A stretch of DNA of 64,000 nt from positions 434,001 to 498,000 of the forward strand of contig NZ_VIYJ01000002.1 in NCBI RefSeq assembly GCF_008087085.1, written 5' to 3'. Origin of the DNA: Nocardioides rubriscoriae. Lineage in GTDB: Bacteria > Actinomycetota > Actinomycetes > Propionibacteriales > Nocardioidaceae. Both the position numbers and the translations under genes were made by a program. Each line of letters opens with the position of its first letter. Position 1 is the stretch's first letter. Shown here piece by piece: positions 29,828-38,313 of the stretch. The notes beneath the pieces are model-generated. The model saw only the letters and a program-made list of their open reading frames with translations. It was not told the DNA's origin and ran no database searches.

Positions 29828-31924
29828 TCAGCCGGCGGCCGCGATGCTGTCCTTGGCGGCTTGCGCCACTGCCTCACCAGTGATGCCGAACTCCTGATAG
29901 ATGCGCTGGTATTCCGCCGAGGCGCCGTAGTGGTCGATCGACACGATCCGGCCGGCGTCGCCGACGTAGTCGCGCCAGCCCTGCTTGACCCCGGCCTCGA
30001 CCGAGACGCGGGCCTTGACGGTCGGGGGCAGGACGCTGTCGCGGTAGGACTGGTCCTGGGCCTCGAACCACTCGAAGCACGGCATCGACACGACACGGGC
30101 GCTGATGCCGTCGGCCGCGAGCAGCTCGCGGGCCGCCACCGCGACCTGGACCTCCGAGCCGGTGGCCAGCAGGACGACGTCGGGGGTGCCCTCGGCGCCG
30201 ACGAGCACGTAGGCACCGCGGTGGACGTCGGTCGTGTCGGCGTAGCCGTCGACGCCGCGCGGGAAGACCGGCACGTTCTGGCGCGTCAGGGCCAGGGCGG
30301 CGGGCCGGTCGGTGTGGCCGAGGATCGCGTGCCAGCAGGCGGCGGTCTCGTTGGCGTCGGCGGGGCGTACGACGTCGAGCCCGGGCATCGCCCGTAGCGC
30401 GGCGAGGTGCTCGATCGGTTGGTGGGTCGGGCCGTCCTCGCCGAGACCGATGGAGTCGTGGGTCCACACGTAGGTGACGGGCAGGCCGCTGAGGGCTGCG
30501 ACCCGGACCGCGCCGCGCATGTAGTCGGAGAAGGTCAGGAAGGTGCCGCCGAAGACGCGGGTGAGGTGGTCGACGGCGATGCCGTTCATGATCGCGCCCA
30601 TGCCGTGCTCGCGGATGCCGAAGTGGAGCACCCGGCCCTGGTAGGGGTCGGCCGACCACTGCTCGGTGGTGCGCGACGCGGGCACGAAGGACGGCGCCGA
30701 GGTGATGGTCGTGTTGTTGGAGCCGGCGAGGTCGGCCGAGCCGCCCCACAGCTCGGGCATCAGGGGGGCCAGGGCGTTGATGACCTTGCCCGAGGCCGAC
30801 CGCGTGGCGACGCCCTTGGTGTCGGCGTCGAAGGTCGGCAGGGCCTCGGCGAGCCCGTCGGGCAGCGCGCGGGCCTTGAGCCGGTGGAGGAGCTTCTCCT
30901 TGTCGGGGTTGGCGGCCGCCCACGCGGCGTACTTCTCGTCCCAGGCGGCGCCGGCCGCGGCACCGCGCTCGCCGAGGCTGCGGGTGTGGGCGAGCACCTC
31001 GGGGGAGACCGGGAACCTCTCCTTCGGGTCGAAGCCCATGATGACCTTGGTGGCCTCGACCTCGGCGTCGCCCAGGGCGCTGCCGTGGGCCTGCTCGGTG
31101 CCCTGGGCGTTGGGGGAGGGCCAGGCGATGATCGTGTCGAGCACGATGATCGACGGCTGGTCGGTGACCTCGCCGGCCGCCACGATCGCGGCATGCAGGG
31201 CGGGGACGTCCTCGACGTAGTCGGTGCCGCCGTTGGTCCAGTCGACGGTCTGGACGTGCCAGCCGTAGGCCTCGTAGCGCTTCGCGACGTCCTCGGTGAA
31301 GGCGACGTCGGTGTCACCCTCGATCGAGATGCGGTTGCGGTCGTAGATGACGGTGAGGTTGCCGAGCTCCTGGGTGCCGGCGATCGACGACGCCTCGCCG
31401 CTGACGCCCTCCTCGAGGTCGCCGTCGGAGCAGATGACGTAGACGTGGTGGTCGAACAGGCTCTCGCCGGGAGCGGCGTCGGGGTCGAGCAGCCCGTGGA
31501 CCCGGCGCGCCGACATCGCCATGCCGACGGCGTTGGCGATGCCCTGGCCCAGGGGGCCGGTCGTGACCTCCACGCCGGCGGTGTGGCCGAGCTCGGGGTG
31601 GCCGGGGGTCTTGGAGCCCCAGGTGCGCAGCGCCTGGATGTCACTGAGCTCGAGGCCGAAGCCGCCCAGGAACAGCTGCGTGTAGAGCGTGATGCTGGAG
31701 TGACCGCACGACAGCACGAAGCGGTCGCGGGCGATCCAGTCGGGGTGCGCCGGGTCGTGCCGCATCACCTTCTGGAAGAGCAGGGTGGCCACCGGGGCCA
31801 GGCTCATGGCGGTGCCGGGGTGGCCGTTGCCGACCTTCTGCACGGCGTCCATGGCCAGCACGCGAGCGGTGTCGACGGCCTTCTCGTCGAGCTCGGTCCA
31901 GTCGAGGGCGGGGGTGGTGCTCAC
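29828..31924 (-). CDS. tkt: Transketolase
   Basis: A 698-residue thiamine-diphosphate enzyme. [13 protein letters not shown] is the N-terminal signature, the ThDP motif is [18 protein letters not shown], and [18 protein letters not shown] is the pyrimidine-domain motif. GTG 31924 is used because AGGAG lies 5 nt upstream. It is the first gene of the six-gene carbon operon. A TAGGCT (31979-31984 complement) about 55 nt upstream fits a leadered promoter. Confidence 0.97.
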   Translation of the reverse strand: MSTTPALDWTELDEKAVDTARVLAMDAVQKVGNGHPGTAMSLAPVATLLFQKVMRHDPAHPDWIARDRFVLSCGHSSITLYTQLFLGGFGLELSDIQALRTWGSKTPGHPELGHTAGVEVTTGPLGQGIANAVGMAMSARRVHGLLDPDAAPGESLFDHHVYVICSDGDLEEGVSGEASSIAGTQELGNLTVIYDRNRISIEGDTDVAFTEDVAKRYEAYGWHVQTVDWTNGGTDYVEDVPALHAAIVAAGEVTDQPSIIVLDTIIAWPSPNAQGTEQAHGSALGDAEVEATKVIMGFDPKERFPVSPEVLAHTRSLGERGAAAGAAWDEKYAAWAAANPDKEKLLHRLKARALPDGLAEALPTFDADTKGVATRSASGKVINALAPLMPELWGGSADLAGSNNTTITSAPSFVPASRTTEQWSADPYQGRVLHFGIREHGMGAIMNGIAVDHLTRVFGGTFLTFSDYMRGAVRVAALSGLPVTYVWTHDSIGLGEDGPTHQPIEHLAALRAMPGLDVVRPADANETAACWHAILGHTDRPAALALTRQNVPVFPRGVDGYADTTDVHRGAYVLVGAEGTPDVVLLATGSEVQVAVAARELLAADGISARVVSMPCFEWFEAQDQSYRDSVLPPTVKARVSVEAGVKQGWRDYVGDAGRIVSIDHYGASAEYQRIYQEFGITGEAVAQAAKDSIAAAG

Positions 31925-32114
31925 AGGTCTCCTAGGCGGATTGGAACGGTCCAACGGGTCGGGCGTCGGGCGATGCCGAGCCTACCCATGCCGAGCGATA
32001 GGCTGATACCGCCTCCGCGGGGGGAACCCGCGGCCGGCGAAATCTGATCTGATCGAGGCATCCACGCTCCAGGTCGGGCCCGGGCCCGGCCGTCCCTAGC
32101 CCCTGAGGACTTCC
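31925..32114. promoter_or_regulatory. Divergent promoter region between tkt and ctaB
   Basis: TAGGCT hexamers occur on both strands: the complement of 31979-31984 toward tkt, and 31998-32003 toward ctaB. TTGGAacggTCCAA (31941-31954) is a palindrome in the tkt leader. CCGCGGG-gggaa-CCCGCGG (32015-32033) is a 7-bp hairpin in the ctaB leader. No coding sequence is present. Confidence 0.45.
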
Positions 32115-33062
32115 GTGACGTACGTCGGCGAGTCACGACCTGCCGTTCAGCAGCCCGATCCCGCGACGGGCGAGGCCACGTTCAAGGACGTCGTGTCGGC
32201 CTACGTCGGTCTCACCAAGCCGCGCGTGATCGAGCTGCTCCTGCTCACCACCGTGCCGGTGATGTTCTTCGCGCAGCGCGGGGTGCCGGGGCTCGGCCTG
32301 GTCGTCGCCACCGTGGTCGGTGGGGCGCTGTCGGCGGGCTCCGCCTCGGCCTACAACTGCGTCTACGACCGCGACATCGACGAGCAGATGCGCCGTACCC
32401 GCCGCCGGGCGCTGCCGCGCCACGTGGTCACCCCCACCTCGGCGCTGGTCTTCGCGACCGTGCTGATGCTGGTGTCGACCGCGGTGCTGTGGGTCTTCGT
32501 CAACCCGCTCTCGGCCGCGCTGTCGGTGGGCGCCAACGCCTTCTACGTCTTCGGCTACACCATGCTGCTCAAGCGTCGTACGACGCAGAACATCGTCTGG
32601 GGCGGAATCGCCGGGTGCTTCCCGGCCCTCATCGGCTGGACCGCCGTCACCGGCGAGCTGTCGTGGGTGCCGGTCGTCCTCTTCGCCGTCGTCTTCTTCT
32701 GGACCCCGCCCCACACCTGGGCGCTCGCCCTGCGCTACCGCGAGGACTACGCCAACGTCGACGTGCCGATGCTGCCCGTGGTGCGCCCCGCCGCCGAGGT
32801 GGGCCGCCAGATCGTGCTCTACAGCTGGGTGATGGTCGCCACGTCGCTGCTGCTGTGGCCGGTCGCCGGCACCGGCCTGGTCTACCCCGCGGTCGCCGCC
32901 GTGCTCGGCGGTGTCTTCCTGGTACAGGCCCACAAGATGTGGGCCCGCGCCCGCGGCACCGAGGACCTCAGCGTCATCCAGCCGATGCGGCTGTTCCACC
33001 ACAGCAACCTCTACCTCTCGCTGCTGTTCGTCGCGGTCGCCCTCGACCCGCTGCTGTTCTGA
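32115..33062 (+). CDS. ctaB: Protoheme IX farnesyltransferase (heme O synthase)
   Basis: A 315-residue UbiA-type prenyltransferase with about nine membrane helices. It attaches a farnesyl group to heme B to give heme O, a precursor of heme A for aa3 oxidase. The prenyl-diphosphate motifs are AYNCVYDRDIDEQMRRTRRRALP and YREDYANVDVPMLPVV. The GTG is preceded by TGAGGA. ctaA, the next enzyme of the pathway, is on the other strand 2 kb away. Confidence 0.96.
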   Translation: MTYVGESRPAVQQPDPATGEATFKDVVSAYVGLTKPRVIELLLLTTVPVMFFAQRGVPGLGLVVATVVGGALSAGSASAYNCVYDRDIDEQMRRTRRRALPRHVVTPTSALVFATVLMLVSTAVLWVFVNPLSAALSVGANAFYVFGYTMLLKRRTTQNIVWGGIAGCFPALIGWTAVTGELSWVPVVLFAVVFFWTPPHTWALALRYREDYANVDVPMLPVVRPAAEVGRQIVLYSWVMVATSLLLWPVAGTGLVYPAVAAVLGGVFLVQAHKMWARARGTEDLSVIQPMRLFHHSNLYLSLLFVAVALDPLLF

Positions 33063-33065
33063 TCT

Positions 33066-33124
33066 GTCGCTGACCGGCGGCCTCGCGCCGCCGCCCCGCG
33101 TTGCCTGGTCCTGCTGCCGCCGGT
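33066..33124. repeat. Intergenic palindromic element, copy 2
   Basis: Begins 4 bp after the ctaB stop. GTCGCTG is followed by ACCGGCGGC (33073-33081), which pairs perfectly with GCCGCCGGT (33116-33124), and an inner GGCGGC-ctcgc-GCCGCC hairpin. It resembles the element after whiA (18839) in layout and sequence. The remaining sequence to 33246 has no gene. Confidence 0.55.
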
Positions 33125-33246
33125 GTGGGCGTGCGTTGCCTGGCCCTGGCGTTCCTAGGTGTTGCCGGGCCACCCTCAGCGGGAGGAGCCAGCGCCATGT
33201 CGCCGTTGGGACGGACACCACCCGTCCCGACCCGAAGGGCCCCGCC

Positions 33247-33952
33247 ATGGACCGCATCACCACACCGTTCGGCTTCGCCTCCACCACCGCAGACGTCACC
33301 GAGGGGCATCCACGACTTCGTCGGCTCCTGGCGCGGTCCGCTCCACGTCCTGGTCAACAACGCCGGGATCATGGCCGTGCCCACGCTCGAGCGCACCCCC
33401 GACGGCTGGGAGCGGCAGCTGGCGACCAACTACCTGGGGCACTTCGAGCTCACTGTGAAGCTGCGCCCCGCGCTGGCGGCCGCGTCCGGGGCGCGGATCG
33501 TGTCGGTGAGCTCGAGCGGGCACCTGTTCTCGCCCGTGCTGTTCGACGACCCGCACTTCCGGTTCACGCCCTACGACCCGATCGTGGCCTACGGGCAGTC
33601 CAAGACCGCGACGACGCTCCTCGCGGTCGGGGTCACCGACCGGTGGGCGGGCGACGGCATCACCGCCAACGCCGTGATGCCCGGCGCCATCGCGACCAAC
33701 CTGCAGCGCCACACCGGCGGACTCCGCACGCCCGTCGAGCGCCGCAAGACCCCCGAGCAGGGCGCCTCGACCACGCTGCTGGCCGCCACCTCACCGCTGC
33801 TGGAAGGGGTCGGGGGCCGCTACCTGGAGGACAACAACGAGGCCGTCGTGGTGACCCGCCGCAGCGACGACCTGGTCGGGGTGGCGTCGTACGCCGTCGA
33901 CGCCGCCAACACCGAGCGGTTGTGGGACCTGTCGGTCGACCTGCTGTCCTGA
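33247..33952 (+). pseudogene. Short-chain dehydrogenase, internally deleted and frameshifted
   Basis: The first 20 codons from ATG 33247 (MDRITTPFGFASTTADVTEG) match the start of a common actinobacterial SDR subfamily. The next expected part, with the TGxxxGIG coenzyme loop and about 70 codons, is absent. Sequence resumes one frame over with IHDFVGSWRGPLHVLVNNAGIMA, then SVSSSGH, YGQSKTATTLL (the YxxxK active-site motif) and a normal C-terminus to 33952. The junction is near 33301-33310. Loss of the Rossmann glycine loop should abolish NAD(P) binding. The region lies 18 bp from the convergent regulator gene, which may once have controlled it. Confidence 0.8.
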
Positions 33953-33970
33953 GTCGTCCTGCCGGCCCTG

Positions 33971-34813
33971 CTAGCCGGCGTCGTCGGGCGCCGCGCGCAG
34001 ACGGGCGAACGCCGTGGCCGAGGCGGTGCCGGGCTCGGCGTGGTGGATCACGAGCAGCAGCCCGCTCGTGCCGGTGATCGCCAGCTTCTCGTGGAGCAGG
34101 TCCATCGCCCCGGCCCGCGGGTGGGTGACCCGCCGTGCGCCGCCGACCTTCGGCAGGACGTCGTGACGCGCCCACAGGCGCGCGAACTCGGGGCTGCGCG
34201 CCGACACCCGCTCCACGAGCTCCTCCAACCGGGGGTCGTCCCGCCGGGCCCCGACCGAGGCCCGTAGACCGGCGACAGCCTCACGTGCGACGACGTCCCA
34301 GTCGTCGTAGAGGTCGCGGATCGCGGGGTCGAGGAAGGCGGCCTCGAGCAGGTTGGAGCCCGGGGCGAAGGCGGGAGACAGGGCGGTGGCCGTGCGGTTG
34401 GCGACGAGGACGTCCATGAAGCGGCCCTGCACGAACGCCGAGACACTCGCGTCGAGCGTCTCCAGCAGGTGCATGACGCCTAGCGGCACCTGCTCGGCGC
34501 GGACCCGTGTCGTCGTCGCGGTGGCGCCGGTGCCCGTGGCACTGGCGAGGCGGTGCAGGTGCGCCCGCGTCGGGCCGTCGAGCTGCAGGGCTCGCGCGAG
34601 GGCGTCCAGCACCTGGGGGGACGGGCGGTGACCACGGCCCTGCTCCAGGCGCACGTAGTAGTCGGCGCTGATCCCGGCGAGCGCGGCGACCTCCTCGCGT
34701 CGCAGCCCCGCGACCCGTCGTCGGGCCCCGGACACCACCCCGACCTCGTCGGGCCGGGTCAGGGAACGCCGGGCCTTCAGGAAGCTCCCCAGCGCCTCGG
34801 CGTTCCGGTCCAC
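33971..34813 (-). CDS. XRE-family regulator with MmyB-like ligand domain
   Basis: A 280-residue transcription factor. The N-terminal helix-turn-helix (about 30-75) reads GLRREEVAALAGISADYYVRLEQGRG, a strongly conserved form in this family. The rest is an MmyB-type ligand-binding domain (VANRTATALSP, YDDWDVVAREAVAGLRASVG, HPRAGAMDLLHEKLAI). Such regulators usually sit beside an oxidoreductase gene they repress, often an SDR as here, but that SDR is broken. Start is GTG with TAGCGT 6 nt upstream. Confidence 0.85.
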   Translation of the reverse strand: MDRNAEALGSFLKARRSLTRPDEVGVVSGARRRVAGLRREEVAALAGISADYYVRLEQGRGHRPSPQVLDALARALQLDGPTRAHLHRLASATGTGATATTTRVRAEQVPLGVMHLLETLDASVSAFVQGRFMDVLVANRTATALSPAFAPGSNLLEAAFLDPAIRDLYDDWDVVAREAVAGLRASVGARRDDPRLEELVERVSARSPEFARLWARHDVLPKVGGARRVTHPRAGAMDLLHEKLAITGTSGLLLVIHHAEPGTASATAFARLRAAPDDAG

Positions 34814-34819
34814 AGGCCC

Positions 34820-34825
34820 ACGCTA
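34820..34825 (-). promoter_or_regulatory. -10 element of the XRE regulator
   Basis: TAGCGT on the minus strand ends 6 nt before the GTG at 34813; a leaderless transcript is likely. Confidence 0.5.
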
Positions 34826-34859
34826 GCGCCGACGTGGCCGGTGCCGACCGGCGTCGGCG

Positions 34860-35774
34860 TCAGCCGGCGGGGACGAGGTCACGTGACTCCGTGCGTGTGT
34901 CGACGGGCATGAGCACCACGGCCAGCACGGCGTACGTCGCGGCCGCCGAGGTGAGGGCAGCGCCGAGCAGGTGGAAGCCGACCAGCAGCTCGGGCAGGCC
35001 GGTGAAGTACTGGACGAAGCCGATCAGTCCCTGGCCGAGCTCGACCGCGAGCAGGACGGCGACCGCGCGCCGCGCCGTACCGGCCGCCATCAGCAGCCCC
35101 ACGGTGAGACCGACGAGCAGGAACACCGAGTCGGCGTGCAGCTGGCTGACCTGCACGGTGTCGAGGCCGTTGCGCTTGGTCTGGGCGTCGCCGGCGTGCG
35201 GCCCGGCGCCGGTGACCACGGTGCCGAGGTAGAGCACCACCCAGGTGGCGCCGAACGTCAGCCACGCCAGGGTCGGGACGGACCCGCGGGTCCAGGCGTC
35301 GGGGGTGGCGTCGGGCTCGTCGACGCGGCGCAGGAACAGCACGGCGACGCCGACCATCGCCATCGACAGCAGCAGGTGGAGCGAGACGAGCCACGAGTTG
35401 AGGTCGGTCAGCACGGTGATGCCGCCGATCACCGCCTGGGCGGGTACGCCGAGCGCGAGGACGAGCGCGAGGCGGCGCAGCGAGCGACGACCGGTCTGCC
35501 AGGCGGCCACGAAGGTCGCGACGGCGACGGCCACGAGCACGAAGGTCAGCATCCGGTTGCCGAACTCGATCGCGGCGTGGAAGCCGAGGTCGCCGTGCGG
35601 GGTCAGCGACTCCTCGGTGCAGCGCGGCCAGGTCGGGCAGCCGAGGCCCGAGCCGGTGAGCCGCACCGCGCCGCCGGTGACGACGATGGCGATGTTGGCG
35701 ACCAGGGACGCGACACCGAGCGGCCGCACGTAGCGGGCCAACCGGGCGGGCCGGTGGGTCGGGGCTGAGGTCAC
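34860..35774 (-). CDS. ctaA: Heme A synthase
   Basis: A 304-residue COX15/CtaA membrane protein with about eight helices. It oxidises the heme O methyl group to give heme A. The heme-ligand histidines are visible in FHAAIEFGNRML, VSLHLLLSM, SQLHADSV and GFHLLGA. The extracytoplasmic loop has a cysteine pair (GLGCPTWPRC) seen in many bacterial CtaA proteins. GTG 35774 overlaps the ABC permease stop (GTGA). Coupling to this ABC transporter recurs in actinobacteria and suggests a role of that transporter near heme or oxidase biogenesis. Confidence 0.93.
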   Translation of the reverse strand: MTSAPTHRPARLARYVRPLGVASLVANIAIVVTGGAVRLTGSGLGCPTWPRCTEESLTPHGDLGFHAAIEFGNRMLTFVLVAVAVATFVAAWQTGRRSLRRLALVLALGVPAQAVIGGITVLTDLNSWLVSLHLLLSMAMVGVAVLFLRRVDEPDATPDAWTRGSVPTLAWLTFGATWVVLYLGTVVTGAGPHAGDAQTKRNGLDTVQVSQLHADSVFLLVGLTVGLLMAAGTARRAVAVLLAVELGQGLIGFVQYFTGLPELLVGFHLLGAALTSAAATYAVLAVVLMPVDTRTESRDLVPAG

Positions 35775-36523
35775 TCCCACGTGAAGGTCCTTGCGGTCAG
35801 GGCGGCGCCGACGGCGGTCCAGCCGGCGAGGACGAGGAGGTCGTGCCAGGGGACCGAGGCGGCGCCCAGCGCGGCGCGGACGGCCTCGCCGAGGGCTCCC
35901 GAAGGCAGCCAGGTCACCACGTCGCCGAACGAGCCGTAGGCGGTCGCGGGCAGCACGACCGCGCCACCGGCCATGAGCAGCAGGTAGACCAGGTTGGCGG
36001 CGGCGAGGGTCGCCTCGGCGCGCAGCGCCCCGGCGACGAACAGGCCGAGCGAGGCGAACGCCGAGGTGCCGAGCACCAGGGTCAGCAGGGCGCCGACCGC
36101 GTCGACCGAAGGCTCCCAGCCCAGGGCCAGGGCGACCGCGCCGATCACCACGACCTGGAGCGCCTCGACGGCCAGCAGGGCCAGCACCTTGCCGCACAGC
36201 AGCCCCGTGCGCGACAGCGGCGAGGTGCCCAGGCGCTTGATGACGCCGTAGCGGCGCTCGAAGCCGGTCGAGATCGCGAGCGCGGTGAACGACGTCGACA
36301 TCACCGCCAGGGCCAGCACCCCCGGGGCGAAGGTGTCGACGCCGTAGGACAGGTTGACGCGCTCGGCGCCGCGCACGCCCCCGATCAGCACCATCACCGG
36401 GACCACCACGGCGAGCAGCAGCTGCTCGCCGTTGCGCAGCATCAGGCGGGCCTCCATCGAGGCCTGCGTCAGCACCTGGCGCGCCACCGGGGCGGCTCCG
36501 GGCGCGGGGGCGAAGGTGCTCAT
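35771..36523 (-). CDS. ABC-2 type transporter permease
   Basis: A 250-residue membrane protein with six predicted helices, typical of ABC-2 permeases: a cytoplasmic amphipathic start, GFERRYGVIKRLGTSPLSRTGLL as the coupling region, then paired helices. The ATG overlaps the ATPase stop by 4 bp and its stop overlaps ctaA. The equivalent M. tuberculosis genes (Rv1456c-Rv1458c) lie between ctaB and the suf operon, as here. The substrate is unknown. Confidence 0.88.
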   Translation of the reverse strand: MSTFAPAPGAAPVARQVLTQASMEARLMLRNGEQLLLAVVVPVMVLIGGVRGAERVNLSYGVDTFAPGVLALAVMSTSFTALAISTGFERRYGVIKRLGTSPLSRTGLLCGKVLALLAVEALQVVVIGAVALALGWEPSVDAVGALLTLVLGTSAFASLGLFVAGALRAEATLAAANLVYLLLMAGGAVVLPATAYGSFGDVVTWLPSGALGEAVRAALGAASVPWHDLLVLAGWTAVGAALTARTFTWE

Positions 36524-37476
36524 GCGCTGACCTCGGGCTGGGCGGACGGCTGGGCGGAGGCGGTCAGCTCGAGGAAGACGTCCTCGAGGTTGCGCTGGCC
36601 GAGGGTCAGCGACTCGGGCAGCACCCCGTGGTGCTCGCACCAGCGCGACACCTTGGCCAGCGTCGAGGCGTCGGCCGGGCCGGTGACCAGCAGGCTCACG
36701 GCGTCGAGCTGGCGCACTTCGGTGCCGGGGCCGAGCTCGACGGCCAGCGAGTCGGGGGAGCCGGGCGGGAAGGGTTGGGTGACGACGAGCCGGATCGTGG
36801 CGACCGAGCCGCCGCGGGTCAGCTCCAGGGGGCTGCCCGAGGCGACGAGGGTGCCCTTGTCGAGGATGTGCACCCGGTCGGCGAGCCGCTCGGCCTCGTC
36901 CATGTAGTGGGTCGTGAGCACGACGGTCACCCCGTCGGTGCGCAGCTCCTCGAGCAGCTCCCAGACGTCGCGTCGTACGGCGGGGTCGAGCCCGGCGGTG
37001 GGCTCGTCGACGAAGACCAGCTCGGGTCGCCCGACGATCGCCATGGCGAGGCCCAGGCGCTGCTGCTGGCCGCCGGACAGCCGGCGGTAGGTCGTGCGGC
37101 CGCAGTCGCCGAGGCCGAGGCGCTCGACCAGCAGGTCGACGTCGACCGGGTGCGCGTGCAGGCGCGAGACGTGGCGCAGCATCTCGACCGCGCGGACGCC
37201 GCCCCAGGCGCCTCCGCTCTGCAGCATCACCCCGATGCGCGGCAGCAGCTGCCTGCGGTCGCGGACCGGGTCGAGGCCGAGGACCCGGACGGTGCCCTGC
37301 TGCGGGCGTCGGTAGCCCTCGCAGGTCTCGAGGGTCGTGGTCTTGCCGGCGCCGTTGGGTCCGAGCACGGCGGTGATGGTGTGGGGCTCCACCGTCAGGC
37401 TCAAGGAGTCGACCGCGACCTTGTCGGCGTAGCGCATCACCAGCGCGTCGACGAGGACAGCTGGCTGGTCGGACAC
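36520..37476 (-). CDS. ABC transporter ATP-binding protein (drug-exporter type)
   Basis: A 318-residue ATPase of the CcmA/DrrA-like class. Walker A GPNGAGKTT at about 39-47, Q-loop MLQSGG, signature LSGGQQQR, Walker B LVFVDEPTAGLD and H-loop TTHYMDEAE are all intact. The C-terminal extension of about 90 residues is typical of exporters with an ABC-2 permease. Start is GTG with TAGACT 6 nt upstream. It heads the ATPase-permease-ctaA operon. Confidence 0.92.
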   Translation of the reverse strand: MSDQPAVLVDALVMRYADKVAVDSLSLTVEPHTITAVLGPNGAGKTTTLETCEGYRRPQQGTVRVLGLDPVRDRRQLLPRIGVMLQSGGAWGGVRAVEMLRHVSRLHAHPVDVDLLVERLGLGDCGRTTYRRLSGGQQQRLGLAMAIVGRPELVFVDEPTAGLDPAVRRDVWELLEELRTDGVTVVLTTHYMDEAERLADRVHILDKGTLVASGSPLELTRGGSVATIRLVVTQPFPPGSPDSLAVELGPGTEVRQLDAVSLLVTGPADASTLAKVSRWCEHHGVLPESLTLGQRNLEDVFLELTASAQPSAQPEVSA

Positions 37477-37482
37477 GACCCG

Positions 37483-37492
37483 AGTCTAGGGT
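37483..37492. promoter_or_regulatory. Overlapping divergent -10 elements
   Basis: The plus sequence AGTCTAGGGT serves two promoters. TAGACT (complement of 37483-37488) lies 6 nt from the ABC ATPase GTG, and TAGGGT (37487-37492) lies 7 nt from the GTG at 37500. The two hexamers share bases, so polymerase cannot occupy both at once. Confidence 0.5.
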
Positions 37493-37499
37493 TCGTGGT

Positions 37500-37865
37500 G
37501 TGAACCAATGGGTGACGGGTGCGGTGATCGTGCTCAGCCTCGTGGCAGGCGGATCGCTCGCGGTGCTGATGATCCGTGACGTCGCGGCGCAGGACCGCAC
37601 GTTCGGCTTCCTGGCCGTGATCGAGCTCGTGCTCGTGGCCCAGCTGGTCGGCGGGTGCATCGCCCTCGGGCGCACCGACCGTGACGTCGAGGGAGTGCTG
37701 TTCGTGAGCTACCTCGTCGGCATCGTCCTGGCGCTGCCGATCGGCGTGTTCTGGTCGCTGGCCGAGCGCACGCGCGCCGGCACCGCGGTGCTGCTCGTCG
37801 CGGTGCTCACCGTCGTGGCGCTGCAGCTGCGGCTCGAGACGATCTGGGGTGGTGTCGGTGCCTGA
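37500..37865 (+). CDS. Four-helix membrane protein, unknown
   Basis: A 121-residue protein with four hydrophobic segments (about 5-23, 35-57, 65-87, 93-112) and short loops. I do not recognise the family. The GTG follows TAGGGT by 7 nt and is divergent from the ABC ATPase; the next membrane gene starts inside its 3' end, so the two are co-expressed. Confidence 0.7.
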   Translation: MNQWVTGAVIVLSLVAGGSLAVLMIRDVAAQDRTFGFLAVIELVLVAQLVGGCIALGRTDRDVEGVLFVSYLVGIVLALPIGVFWSLAERTRAGTAVLLVAVLTVVALQLRLETIWGGVGA

Positions 37866-38313
37866 GCAGACCCGGGCCACCGAGCCCGCCGGCGACCCCG
37901 CAGCGCCCCGCCACGAGCTGTCGTCGGGCCCGGGACGCGTCCTGGTCTTCGTCTACGGCGTCTTCGCCGTCGCCGCCACGGGCCGCTCGCTGGTGCAGCT
38001 CGGCACCGACGCCGGCCGGGCGCCGTTCGCCTACTCACTGTCGCTGGTCGCGGCGATCATCTACCTGGTCGCCACCACCTGCCTGCTGCTCGGCGGGCGA
38101 CGCGCCTGGCGCGTGGCCGTCGTCTCCTGCGTGGTCGAGCTCGTGGGGGTGCTCACGATCGGCGTGCTGTCCTACGTCGACACCGCGCTGTTCCCCGACA
38201 AGACCGTCTGGTCCCACTTCGGCCAGGGCTACGGCTTCCTGCCGCTGGTCCTGCCGTTCCTCGGCCTCGCCTGGCTGCGCAGCACCCGTCCCGGGGCTCA
38301 GCGGGCGGCGTAG
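37858..38313 (+). CDS. Integral membrane protein, unknown
   Basis: A 151-residue protein with a polar N-terminus and about four membrane segments. It ends in a basic tail. GTG 37858 is used because GGGG lies about 8 nt upstream; GTG 37849 and 37852 are also in frame. It overlaps the previous gene by 8 bp, and its 3' end overlaps the convergent P450 gene by 16 bp. It is often annotated as a conserved membrane protein in actinobacteria; no function can be assigned. Confidence 0.7.
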   Translation: MPEQTRATEPAGDPAAPRHELSSGPGRVLVFVYGVFAVAATGRSLVQLGTDAGRAPFAYSLSLVAAIIYLVATTCLLLGGRRAWRVAVVSCVVELVGVLTIGVLSYVDTALFPDKTVWSHFGQGYGFLPLVLPFLGLAWLRSTRPGAQRAA

